11,254 nucleotides of DNA, taken from positions 1 through 11,254 of the forward strand of contig CAJKXG010000020.1 in the NCBI GenBank assembly GCA_905203795.1, read 5' to 3'. Below are positions 1 through 7,147 of this stretch, piece after piece (positions within the stretch are counted from its first letter, which is position 1; each line of letters starts with the position of its first letter). The position numbers and the translations under genes are program-made. Under the pieces are notes generated by a model. It had not been told where the DNA came from, did no database searches, and saw only the letters and a program-made list of their open reading frames with translations. Source of the stretch: an uncultured Oscillospiraceae bacterium. Its GTDB lineage: Bacteria; Bacillota; Clostridia; Oscillospirales; Acutalibacteraceae.

Positions 1-62
1 AGATACAAAGGACGCTTTTGTAAATTCCTCACAAAAATCACTTTCGACGAGTGAAATACCTA

Positions 63-91
63 TTGACAATTGACGGGTTTTGCTATATAGT
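63..91 (+). promoter_or_regulatory. Sigma-A-type promoter for the CBM9-like surface protein
   Basis: A perfect -35 box TTGACA (63-68) is followed after exactly 17 bp by TATAGT (86-91), one mismatch from consensus. Transcription would start near 98, leaving a leader of about 75 nt before the start codon at 173, with AGGAGG at 159-164 as the ribosome binding site (8-nt spacing). A second, overlapping TTGACG at 70-75 has no -10 box at proper spacing. I recognise no riboswitch in the leader. Bases 1-62 hold no gene that I can see. Confidence 0.8.
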
Positions 92-172
92 ATTACATGT
101 TGAGAGCGGTCGAGCGCCTGTCTTTGGGTATCGGCACGTTCGCACAGTAAAATTTTTTAGGAGGATTCCAAG

Positions 173-1708
173 ATGAGAAAAGCATCCAAAATCATGGCTG
201 TTGTTCTTGCAGTTCTGACCTTGGTTTCTGTCGCCTCTGTGGGCGTCAGCGCCAAAATGTGGCCGAACGCTAAGTACAAGACGCCAGCGAAAACAATCCC
301 TTATCTGTCCACGGTGCCTGTCAATGACGGCGTCATCAAAGCGGGCGAATGGGGTGACTGCAAGATCGAAGTGAGCCAGGCGGCTATGCAAGGTACGGAA
401 GGCCACCTGTGGTCTGACAACCAGGCGGCTGACCCGGACGGCACTCTGCCGATGCCCGGCATCCCGATGACCGATGCCAAGGGTACTGCGTACATCGCGT
501 GGAACGAGTACAACCTCTTCTTCGCTTTGGAAGTCAAGACGGAAAACCACTATAACAACCAGCTCAAGCCGGAAGAACTGTGGATGGGCGACTGCCTGCA
601 GGTTCAGATCGCTGAAAAGATTGGCGGCGTGCGTTATGAGTTTGGTTATGCGCGCAACACCAAGAATAACCTGAGCTATTCTTATCAGTGGTTCCCGGCG
701 AAGGTTTCGCTGCTGAACGGTGCGAAGAACAGCAAGACGAAGAACGACGGCAAGCAGGCGTTCTATGTCGAGCGTAACAACACCACCAAAACCACTACTT
801 ACGAAATCGCGATCCCGACCGCGCAGTTCTCCGTGAAGAAGGATCTGAAACTGGCCAAGGGCTCGAAGATCCCGTTCGCGTTTGCGCTGCACGTGTATGA
901 GAAGGATCGTCCGACCTCCGGTTGCTTCTATGAGTGGGCAGAGGGCGTTGTCGGCGGCGAGACCGAAAAAGATATCAGCAAGGCGGCTGTGCTGACTTGC
1001 GAGCAGAAGGGTCCCACGACCACCGCTAGCACCACGAAGACTACTGCCGGCACCACCGCGACAAAGACTACTGCCGGCACCACCGCGACAAAGACTACTG
1101 CCGGCATCACGGGCAACAACAAACCCGGCACCACCACGAACGGCAACACTCCGGTGACTACCACCACGACGGAAGCGGTGCAGACCACTGCGCCGAGCGA
1201 CATCGTCGAAGATGCGAAGCCGATCGATCCCACCACCGATTACACGCTGGTGGAGGATGCGGATACGCTGGCGAAGTTTGATTCCCTGAAAGAAGAAGGT
1301 CAGGACATCATCGTCAACCAGGCGGTTGCCGAGAAGAAGTTCTCCCTGTACAAATCCGACGATCTGATCAGCGTTGTGGCGATGGATGCCGACGGCGAGC
1401 TGGTGGCTCTGAGCCCGAGCGACGAGAAGGAAGGCTATCAGATCTTCGATACCACGGAAATGGGCGAAGTCACGGTTTATGTTGTGACCAAGGCTCCTGT
1501 CGTGGAACCCGAAGCGACGACCACCGCTGCGAATACGGAAGCGGTTGGCACGACCACTGCTGCCGATAAGGCTACTACCACGACCAAGGCTGCTGAGGAA
1601 AGCAACGGCGGCTTCCCGTGGTGGATCATCATCGTGATCGTTGCGGTCATCGTGATCGCCGGCGTTGTCTTCTTCATCCTGAAGAAGAAGAAGGATAACG
1701 AAGACTAA
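173..1708 (+). CDS. Secreted, membrane-anchored protein with CBM9-like carbohydrate-binding domain
   Basis: This 511-residue protein is probably a cell-surface sugar-binding protein. Residues 1-27 form a Sec signal peptide (basic MRK, hydrophobic core, cleavage after VSA). Residues about 46-275 resemble the CBM9/DOMON-like fold: NDGVIKAGEWGD near the start, AYIAWNEYNLFFALEV (107-121), an ELWMGD segment (135-140), YEIAIP (210-215) and YEWAEGVVGG (253-262). A Thr-rich linker with tandem repeats follows (about 281-340), then an unassigned stretch of about 110 residues, a second Thr-rich linker, a 23-residue membrane segment (about 481-503) and a KKKKDNED cytoplasmic tail. There is no LPxTG motif, so it is held by the membrane helix rather than by sortase. 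No glycosidase catalytic domain is visible. The start is supported by AGGAGG at 8-nt spacing. The ligand is unknown; the downstream dockerin protein suggests work on polysaccharide at the cell surface (inference). Confidence 0.85.
   Translation: MRKASKIMAVVLAVLTLVSVASVGVSAKMWPNAKYKTPAKTIPYLSTVPVNDGVIKAGEWGDCKIEVSQAAMQGTEGHLWSDNQAADPDGTLPMPGIPMTDAKGTAYIAWNEYNLFFALEVKTENHYNNQLKPEELWMGDCLQVQIAEKIGGVRYEFGYARNTKNNLSYSYQWFPAKVSLLNGAKNSKTKNDGKQAFYVERNNTTKTTTYEIAIPTAQFSVKKDLKLAKGSKIPFAFALHVYEKDRPTSGCFYEWAEGVVGGETEKDISKAAVLTCEQKGPTTTASTTKTTAGTTATKTTAGTTATKTTAGITGNNKPGTTTNGNTPVTTTTTEAVQTTAPSDIVEDAKPIDPTTDYTLVEDADTLAKFDSLKEEGQDIIVNQAVAEKKFSLYKSDDLISVVAMDADGELVALSPSDEKEGYQIFDTTEMGEVTVYVVTKAPVVEPEATTTAANTEAVGTTTAADKATTTTKAAEESNGGFPWWIIIVIVAVIVIAGVVFFILKKKKDNED
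1037..1117 (+). repeat. 27-bp tandem repeat encoding a Thr-rich linker
   Basis: Two identical 27-bp units (1037-1063 and 1064-1090) encode KTTAGTTAT. A third, degenerate unit (1091-1117) encodes KTTAGITGN. The period is a multiple of three, so changes in copy number would lengthen or shorten the linker without breaking the frame. Such Thr-rich spacers between modules are typical of surface and cellulosome-type proteins and are often O-glycosylated; glycosylation here is inference. Confidence 0.85.
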
Positions 1709-1761
1709 TCGGAAACGACAGTCCTCTTTATCTTAAGAAGTTACGTATCTAAATAATGACT

Positions 1762-1804
1762 TTCGGTTGGTGTGCGATTCTTTCGGGAATCGCACACCGC
1801 CGAA
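1762..1804 (+). other. Long intergenic hairpin without a U-tract
   Basis: GGTGTGCGATTC (1769-1780) pairs perfectly over 12 bp with GAATCGCACACC (1787-1798) around a TTTCGG loop. An outer TTCGG/CCGAA helix (1762-1766 with 1800-1804) extends it past a small internal loop. No run of T follows on either strand, so it does not look like a classical intrinsic terminator. It may be a weak terminator, an mRNA stability element separating the two surface-protein messages, or a protein-binding site. I see no convincing sigma-A promoter in the rest of 1709-1870, so the next gene may be co-transcribed through this structure. Confidence 0.7.
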
Positions 1805-1870
1805 TAGGCATGAAATAAATACGGAAACACCACAGTAGTTCTTCAACAACACAGAAAGGCGAGTGAAGAA

Positions 1871-4800
1871 ATGTTCAAAAAATCTTTGTCATGGATCCTC
1901 ACCGTAGCGCTGTTGCTGACCTCCCTGTCCTCGCTGGCTATGATCAGCTCGGCAGCGGGAAGTCAGTTTGTGTACCTTGATCTGAAGAGCGGCGAACCGA
2001 AATTTGTCGGTGCGACCGAAATGTCGATTGACCAGGTCATGGAAAAGGGCGGCGCAACGAACATGGCGGATTTGACCGGTGATGACACCGCCGGTTATGC
2101 CTATCGTATGACATATCAAAACCAGCAGATCGGTATCAAGGTCCCGGCGGGACGCATCATGGATGCCGATAATGTGAAGGTCGAAATCCGGTACTACGTT
2201 CCTTCTGCGGAAGCCGGTCAGGATCTTCGCCTTGGTTTGGGCTACAAGACCTCGCTGAAAACCGGCGACATCCTGTCGAACGGCAACATCGCGAAGGTCG
2301 GCGCCGATGGTCAGCTTGATTACGGCGGAACCACGCTGAATTTCGGTATTGATGGCGTCCAGACCGATGAGTGGCAGGTTTGGGAAACGACGCTGGACAA
2401 GGCAAACTATGCTTCCGGCGGCAACCTGAACATTGTTAAATGGGGTACCGGTAACGATGCCGGTAACGAAAAGGATGCCTACTACATCCAGAGCATCCTG
2501 ATCTATGCGGGCGAACGTCCCAGCGAAGATGACCTGTACATCCGTGCGGACGTGATCGGCTCCGTCGATTTTGTCGACGGCGATGAGGATGGCGTGACCA
2601 CCACTGCGATGACGGAAAAATTCCAGGAAGAAGACGCGGTGAAACTCGCGAATTCCGATGCGACGATGAAAGCGGATTCGTCCATTGTGGCTGTCAACGA
2701 TCCGAAAGACGGCACCGACAAGAATGTCACCGTCATGTTCGAGTATTACGCGACGGCTGCCGGTTCGGCGTCGGTCAACGATAAAGCGGTTGATCTCAAA
2801 GTCGGCGAGTGGGCGGTTGCGACTGCTGCATTCACCGATAATGCCACGCAGGATTTCAAGATCGCATTTGCGGGTGAAGGCGACGCCGCGATGTATATTC
2901 GCAAAGTGGTGATTGCCCGCACCAATCTGATTCCTGCCGCTTTCACGGCGGAAGGTGCGTTCGTCTGGTATGACGATACGTATGCGCAGTATCCGTTGTT
3001 CCCGCGTGTGAAGTCCAGCGCGTATAACATGAGCGCTGCTCCGGCGGGGCAGAATGAAGGCAGCCCGGCTGAAGTTCAAGACGTGGATGGCACCAATGCC
3101 ATGACGGGAACCTCCGGCTACCTGTATGCCAATGTCAACGATACCTTTAACGGCAAGCCCGACCTCGGCGTGACGATCACGTATTTCGACAAGGGCACCG
3201 CCTACATTGATGTGCAATACAATGCGAAAGTGCCGGAAGGCGCAGAAGATGGCGAAGCCTATCGGTTTAAGGCGGCTGATTCCATCAAGCTGGAAAATAC
3301 CGAAGAGTGGAAGACTGTGACCGTCTATGTGGCGGATGCAGATTTCCGCAACGCCCAGGACGGCGGCAACGATTTCCGTATCAGCCTCGGTTCGAACGGC
3401 GATGACGGTGTGTCCATCTCGGCTGTCGGCGTGAAGATCGGTGCGGATAAGACCGAACTGAACACGCTGATCGTTCGTCGTATCAACACGATCGTTTATA
3501 CGCCCGAATCGGTTGCCAACTACAATGTGGCGCTGGCGGCTGCCAACACCGTGGCGGCAAATGTCAATGCGACCAAAGCGCAGGTTGACGAGGCGATTAA
3601 AAATCTGAATGATGCTTACGCTGCGCTGGAGCGCATCGGCGGCGACAAGCGCTTTACGCTGAGCGAGGGCGCGATTGCTTCCATCAACTTGACCGACAAT
3701 TCCAACGGCGAAATCGTCACTTACGATGGCTGGTATGCGTGGAAATTCCCGACCGGTCAAAGCGGAAAGTGGCTCGGTCTGGCAGATGGCGCGGATGTCC
3801 TGAAGGATTCCAAGAGCGTCACCTATGAGTACGATATCATGTTTGTCTCGAGTGACAACAACAGCCGTTGCTTCCTCGCCTATGGTGCGGAAGACGGTTG
3901 GCATGGTGTCAAAGAAGGCGCACCGCCTACGGGCACCGGCTTTGCGGTCGGCGGTCAGTGGGGTGAGGTTCCCTCTGTCGGCAAGTGGGGCACGATCTCC
4001 ATTGTCAATGACAGCTATGATCCCACCAAACTGAGTCCGAGCGACCTTGGCCATGCAGCCAACATGACGACGGCTCTGGGTAGCTGGATGAACACCGCGA
4101 CCTGCGATCTGTACGTCCGCGCTATCCGCGTTTATGACACCGAAGACCCGTCCAAAATGATTTCTCTGACCTTCAACGAGGATGTCAAAGAGATGATCGT
4201 GACCGGCGAAAACGATAACGTGAGACTGGTCGAAAAAGACGGCGACAAGGCGTATTTGATTCCGTCCGGCTGGCAGAAGATCCTTATCGACACCGAAAGT
4301 GTGCTCGAGACGGGCATTTTGACCAAGGGCGAGAACAACGTGACTGTTGAGTTCGAGTACTTCCTGGAAGAGCTGAACGGCAACGGTGATGCGAACAACG
4401 AAATGTTCCAGATTACGCACTTCAACCCGCAGGGCAACGGTCAGAACGGTGATAAAGCCAGCGAGTGCGAGCACCAGTTCTATCCGAACAACGGCGATCT
4501 GAAGCGCGGCGAATGGCAGAAGAAAGTCGTCGTGCTGGACGATGCGAATTTCGGCGAAGGTCTGTTTGCGCTGAAATACGGCAATGGTAACGAGCTGTAT
4601 GTCCGCGGTATCAAGATCTATGCGACCGAGACGCCGAAGAACGCGGCTGTGTGGGGCACGATGAAGTTGACTGCGCCGGCGCTGGATTATGCGTACTGGG
4701 ATTTCGGTGAGCAGGACGGCAGCGGTTTGACCGTGAAGTTCGCCGAAGGCAGCGAAAAGACCGAGTATGGCACCATGGTTGACGGCAATGACGTCAGCTA

Positions 4801-5632
4801 TGACTGCGCGCTGGTCAGCGACGACTGGATGTATGTCACGCTGGATAAGGAAATGTTCCCGTCCGATGCGCGCTACATCAAGATCACGATGACCTACATG
4901 GATACCGGTGTGATCGATCTCCACTACAACAAGGTGGTTGATGTGACTGAGCCGGCAGATACGGAATCTGACGAGTGGAAGAACTTCAATGAGACGTATA
5001 ACTTTGCGAAGTCCGGTCAGATCACGACGGATGATCAAGGCAACATGGTTATCGGCAATCCGCTTGGCATGCTGCCCGCCGGTGATGGTAACTGGGTGAC
5101 CGATTCCATCTATCTGACGGATGCTCAGTTCCGCAAGAAGGCGAATGGCGCTGACTTCCGCGTCGATGCACATGGCAGCATGATGCTGGCCCGCATCGAA
5201 GTGCGTGTGATCACCGAAGAAGATCTGCCGAAGATGGCGGATTTGACCGACCTGAAGAAGGCGGTTGCGGATGCTGAAGAGATGGATGTTTCTTCTTACA
5301 CCGAAGAGTCTGTGGAGAAGTTTGAAGAAGCGTTGGCGGCTGCACAAGCGCTGGCGAATCGCGGCAGAGCGACCGAAGAGCAGGCGGCTGCGACCTTGAA
5401 AGCGCTGCAAGACGCGGTCAAGGGTCTGGTCTCCGCTGTGAAACTGGGCGACGTGGACGGCAACGATGCGATCGACAGCTCTGATGCGCGTATGGTTCTG
5501 CAAGCGTCGGTTCAAAAGATCACGCTGACCGAAGCACAGACGAAAGCGGCTGATGTCAACAAGGACGACAAGATCGACAGCAGCGATGCACGTGTGATCC
5601 TGCAGGTTTCTGTCGGCAAAGCAGAGCTGTAA
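1871..5632 (+). CDS. Large secreted multi-module protein with two FIVAR modules and C-terminal type I dockerin
   Basis: This 1253-residue extracellular protein starts with a Sec signal peptide (1-29, cleavage near SSAA). About six beta-rich modules follow, four of them ending in a motif like LYVRGIKIYA (about 203-214, 339-350, 745-757, 908-919) and two related but divergent (ending about 525 and 1118). FIVAR-like helical modules lie at about 529-590 and 1121-1187. The dockerin (1192-1253) has two F-hand calcium loops, DVDGNDAIDSSD and DVNKDDKIDSSD, with Asp/Asn at loop positions 1, 3, 5, 9 and 12 in both. Dockerins bind cohesins on scaffoldins or anchoring proteins; no cohesin is encoded in this window. 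I recognise no glycoside hydrolase, lyase or esterase domain, so an adhesive or carbohydrate-binding role is more likely than catalysis (inference). The ribosome binding site (AAAGG near 1855-1859) is weak and rather distant, yet the signal peptide supports this start. From codon 8 onward the gene uses no TTA, CTA or TCA codon. Confidence 0.85.
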   Translation: MFKKSLSWILTVALLLTSLSSLAMISSAAGSQFVYLDLKSGEPKFVGATEMSIDQVMEKGGATNMADLTGDDTAGYAYRMTYQNQQIGIKVPAGRIMDADNVKVEIRYYVPSAEAGQDLRLGLGYKTSLKTGDILSNGNIAKVGADGQLDYGGTTLNFGIDGVQTDEWQVWETTLDKANYASGGNLNIVKWGTGNDAGNEKDAYYIQSILIYAGERPSEDDLYIRADVIGSVDFVDGDEDGVTTTAMTEKFQEEDAVKLANSDATMKADSSIVAVNDPKDGTDKNVTVMFEYYATAAGSASVNDKAVDLKVGEWAVATAAFTDNATQDFKIAFAGEGDAAMYIRKVVIARTNLIPAAFTAEGAFVWYDDTYAQYPLFPRVKSSAYNMSAAPAGQNEGSPAEVQDVDGTNAMTGTSGYLYANVNDTFNGKPDLGVTITYFDKGTAYIDVQYNAKVPEGAEDGEAYRFKAADSIKLENTEEWKTVTVYVADADFRNAQDGGNDFRISLGSNGDDGVSISAVGVKIGADKTELNTLIVRRINTIVYTPESVANYNVALAAANTVAANVNATKAQVDEAIKNLNDAYAALERIGGDKRFTLSEGAIASINLTDNSNGEIVTYDGWYAWKFPTGQSGKWLGLADGADVLKDSKSVTYEYDIMFVSSDNNSRCFLAYGAEDGWHGVKEGAPPTGTGFAVGGQWGEVPSVGKWGTISIVNDSYDPTKLSPSDLGHAANMTTALGSWMNTATCDLYVRAIRVYDTEDPSKMISLTFNEDVKEMIVTGENDNVRLVEKDGDKAYLIPSGWQKILIDTESVLETGILTKGENNVTVEFEYFLEELNGNGDANNEMFQITHFNPQGNGQNGDKASECEHQFYPNNGDLKRGEWQKKVVVLDDANFGEGLFALKYGNGNELYVRGIKIYATETPKNAAVWGTMKLTAPALDYAYWDFGEQDGSGLTVKFAEGSEKTEYGTMVDGNDVSYDCALVSDDWMYVTLDKEMFPSDARYIKITMTYMDTGVIDLHYNKVVDVTEPADTESDEWKNFNETYNFAKSGQITTDDQGNMVIGNPLGMLPAGDGNWVTDSIYLTDAQFRKKANGADFRVDAHGSMMLARIEVRVITEEDLPKMADLTDLKKAVADAEEMDVSSYTEESVEKFEEALAAAQALANRGRATEEQAAATLKALQDAVKGLVSAVKLGDVDGNDAIDSSDARMVLQASVQKITLTEAQTKAADVNKDDKIDSSDARVILQVSVGKAEL

Positions 5633-5676
5633 TCGTTCTTGTGTGAGCAAGTAACATCATTCATTTGGCAAATGGG

Positions 5677-5709
5677 CAAGCGCCCCCGATTTCGGGGGCG
5701 CTTGTTTTT
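5677..5709 (+). terminator. Strong intrinsic terminator after the dockerin protein
   Basis: CAAGCGCCCCCG (5677-5688) pairs over 12 bp with CGGGGGCGCTTG (5693-5704) around an ATTT loop, followed directly by TTTTT (5705-5709). It isolates the surface-protein region from the M16 operon downstream. Confidence 0.95.
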
Positions 5710-5783
5710 CGTCTGATGCGGGGGTATGTACGTGTCAAACAAGGAAAAATTTGCGGAAATTGCAAGATTCACAGAAAGTTCTC

Positions 5784-5812
5784 TTTTCATTTTCGTATGA
5801 ATTTGGTATACT
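5784..5812 (+). promoter_or_regulatory. Extended -10 promoter of the yfmF-yfmH-lgt-folD operon, overlapping a palindrome
   Basis: TTTTCA (5784-5789, 4 of 6 consensus positions) is followed after 17 bp by TATACT (5807-5812), preceded by TGG (5804-5806), which makes an extended -10 element. The predicted transcription start is near 5819, giving a leader of about 45 nt. The -10 lies inside GGTATA-C-TATACC (5805-5817), a perfect inverted repeat with one central base, which could be a repressor operator. No regulator gene is adjacent, so that is only inference. Confidence 0.7.
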
Positions 5813-5850
5813 ATACCTGTTGCAAAGCAGTCGCAAGACAATACAGCACA

Positions 5851-5856
5851 GGAGGA
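5851..5856 (+). promoter_or_regulatory. Ribosome binding site fixing a TTG start
   Basis: GGAGGA (5851-5856) sits 7 nt before a TTG codon at 5864 that opens the long M16-like frame. The nearby ATG at 5857 is in a different frame and too close to the Shine-Dalgarno sequence. The homologous N-terminus (an MQIIQKTLTDG-like start leading to the first beta strand) also fits TTG as the real start. Confidence 0.75.
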
Positions 5857-5863
5857 ATGTCCT

Positions 5864-7147
5864 TTGCAAATTATTCAAAAGACTTTGACGGACGGTGTGA
5901 CCTTGTTGGCGCTGCCGGACGATCGTTTTAAAACCACGCGGCTGGTGGTGTCGCTGCTGTTGCCGCTAAGGGCGGAGACCGCGTCCGAGCAGGCAATTCT
6001 GCCGGCGCTGCTGCGCCGCAGTTGCGCCGCATATCCGGATTTTACGGCGCTGAATAAGCAACTCAACCGACTGTACGGCGCGTGGATTTCGGCAGATGTG
6101 ATGCGTATCGGCGAGGTGCAGGCACTGTCGCTGCAAGCCAGTTGCCTGAACGATTGTTTTGCATTGAACGGCGAGCCTGTGGTTGCGGCGTGTGCTGAGT
6201 TGATGCGCGGCATGCTGTTTGAGCCGGCGCTGGAAAACGGGTGTTTCCGAGATGCGGATGTGGAACAGGAGCGCCGTTGCCTGATCGAGGATTTGCAGGC
6301 GGAGATCAATGAAAAACGCCGTTATGCGCGTCGTCGCTGCGAAGAAATGCTGTGCGAGGGCGAGGCATATGCGGTGAATTGCTGCGGCACGGTCGAAAGT
6401 GTACAGGCGTTGACGAAAGAAACGATTACGGCGGCGTGGAAGCGGGTACTGTCCACGGCACAGGTGCAGTTGATCGTGCAGGGCGGTGACTATGAGGCAG
6501 TGGCGGCGGCGTTCACGCGCGGCTTTTCCGCTATCGCACGGCAGCCGGTCGCACTGAGCACGGTGCTCCGTGTCCCCACCGGTATTATTCGCAGTGAGAC
6601 GGAGGAGATGCCGGTCAACCAGAGCAAGCTGGTGATGGGCTTCCGCTGTGCCGTTGATGATCCCGAAGCCGCCGCACCAGCCATGCGGCTGATGACGGCG
6701 CTGTTCGGCGGTACGCCGTATTCGCTGTTGTTCCGCCATGTGCGTGAGGAACTGCATCTGTGCTATTACTGCGCGGCGACGTACGACCGTCATAAAGGCG
6801 TGCTGCTGGTGGACAGTGGGGTCGAACGCGCCAAAGCACCGCTTGCACAAGACGAAGTGCTGCGTCAATTGCGGCGCGTGGCTGAGGGCGATTTCAGCGA
6901 TGAAGATTTGGAATCGGCGCGGCGCAGTATTTGCAGCCAGTTCGCTTCGGTAGACGATTCGCCTTCATCACGTGTGACATGGTATTTGGGACAAAGCACT
7001 GCGAAGCACGTGCAAACGCCGGAACAGGCGGCGAACGCGGTGGCGGCCGTCACGCGCGAACAGGTCATGGCAGCGGCACGCGGTGTGTCGCTGGAACTGG
7101 TGTATCTGCTGGCGTCCAACGGACAGGGAGGTGAGGACGATGCGTGA
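5864..7147 (+). CDS. yfmF: M16 peptidase-like protein lacking zinc ligands (YmfF/YfmF type)
   Basis: This 427-residue cytoplasmic protein belongs to the M16 (pitrilysin/processing peptidase) fold but has no HxxEH motif; the equivalent stretch near residues 47-56 reads PALLRRSCAA. The run LLRRSCAAYPDFTALNKQLN, then RLYGAW (to residue 74), is characteristic of the Firmicutes YmfF subfamily. The C-terminal half keeps the M16 pattern LLFRHVREELHLCYYCAATY (about 288-307). M16 enzymes often work as a pair of one catalytic and one non-catalytic subunit, and the next gene supplies the intact partner. In Bacillus subtilis the ymfF/ymfH/ymfI locus is linked to 5-aminopentanol modification of elongation factor P; whether this applies here is inference, as no EF-P gene is in view. 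It is unusually Cys-rich (14 residues). Translation starts at TTG, and its end overlaps the next gene by 8 bp. Confidence 0.85.
   Translation: MQIIQKTLTDGVTLLALPDDRFKTTRLVVSLLLPLRAETASEQAILPALLRRSCAAYPDFTALNKQLNRLYGAWISADVMRIGEVQALSLQASCLNDCFALNGEPVVAACAELMRGMLFEPALENGCFRDADVEQERRCLIEDLQAEINEKRRYARRRCEEMLCEGEAYAVNCCGTVESVQALTKETITAAWKRVLSTAQVQLIVQGGDYEAVAAAFTRGFSAIARQPVALSTVLRVPTGIIRSETEEMPVNQSKLVMGFRCAVDDPEAAAPAMRLMTALFGGTPYSLLFRHVREELHLCYYCAATYDRHKGVLLVDSGVERAKAPLAQDEVLRQLRRVAEGDFSDEDLESARRSICSQFASVDDSPSSRVTWYLGQSTAKHVQTPEQAANAVAAVTREQVMAAARGVSLELVYLLASNGQGGEDDA

Noticed and set aside
4..22. Inverted repeat TACAAA/TTTGTA near the left edge as a terminator of an upstream gene
   Set aside because: The stem is only 6 bp of mostly A-T pairs and no T-tract follows, so it could easily be chance.
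98..172. A riboswitch or attenuator in the leader of the CBM9-like gene
   Set aside because: The leader is about 75 nt, with no recognisable aptamer, competing hairpins or terminator.
83..892. A 269-codon minus-strand frame opposite the CBM9-like gene
   Set aside because: It is in the aligned antisense frame of a gene with a signal peptide and recognisable domain, runs through that gene's promoter, and shows no protein motif.
1889..5650. A 1253-codon open frame on the minus strand covering the whole dockerin gene
   Set aside because: It is aligned codon for codon with the sense gene and open only because TTA, CTA and TCA are avoided there. Its translation is rich in His, Arg and Ile with no signal peptide or motif, and the sense strand encodes a clear dockerin.
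5662..5674. Palindrome CATTTG-G-CAAATG just before the intrinsic terminator
   Set aside because: It is short, AT-rich, lies between a stop codon and a terminator, and overlaps no promoter; no regulatory role can be supported.
5966..6868. A 300-codon minus-strand frame opposite the yfmF-type gene
   Set aside because: It is antisense to conserved M16 family sequence, has Arg/His-rich composition and no family features.
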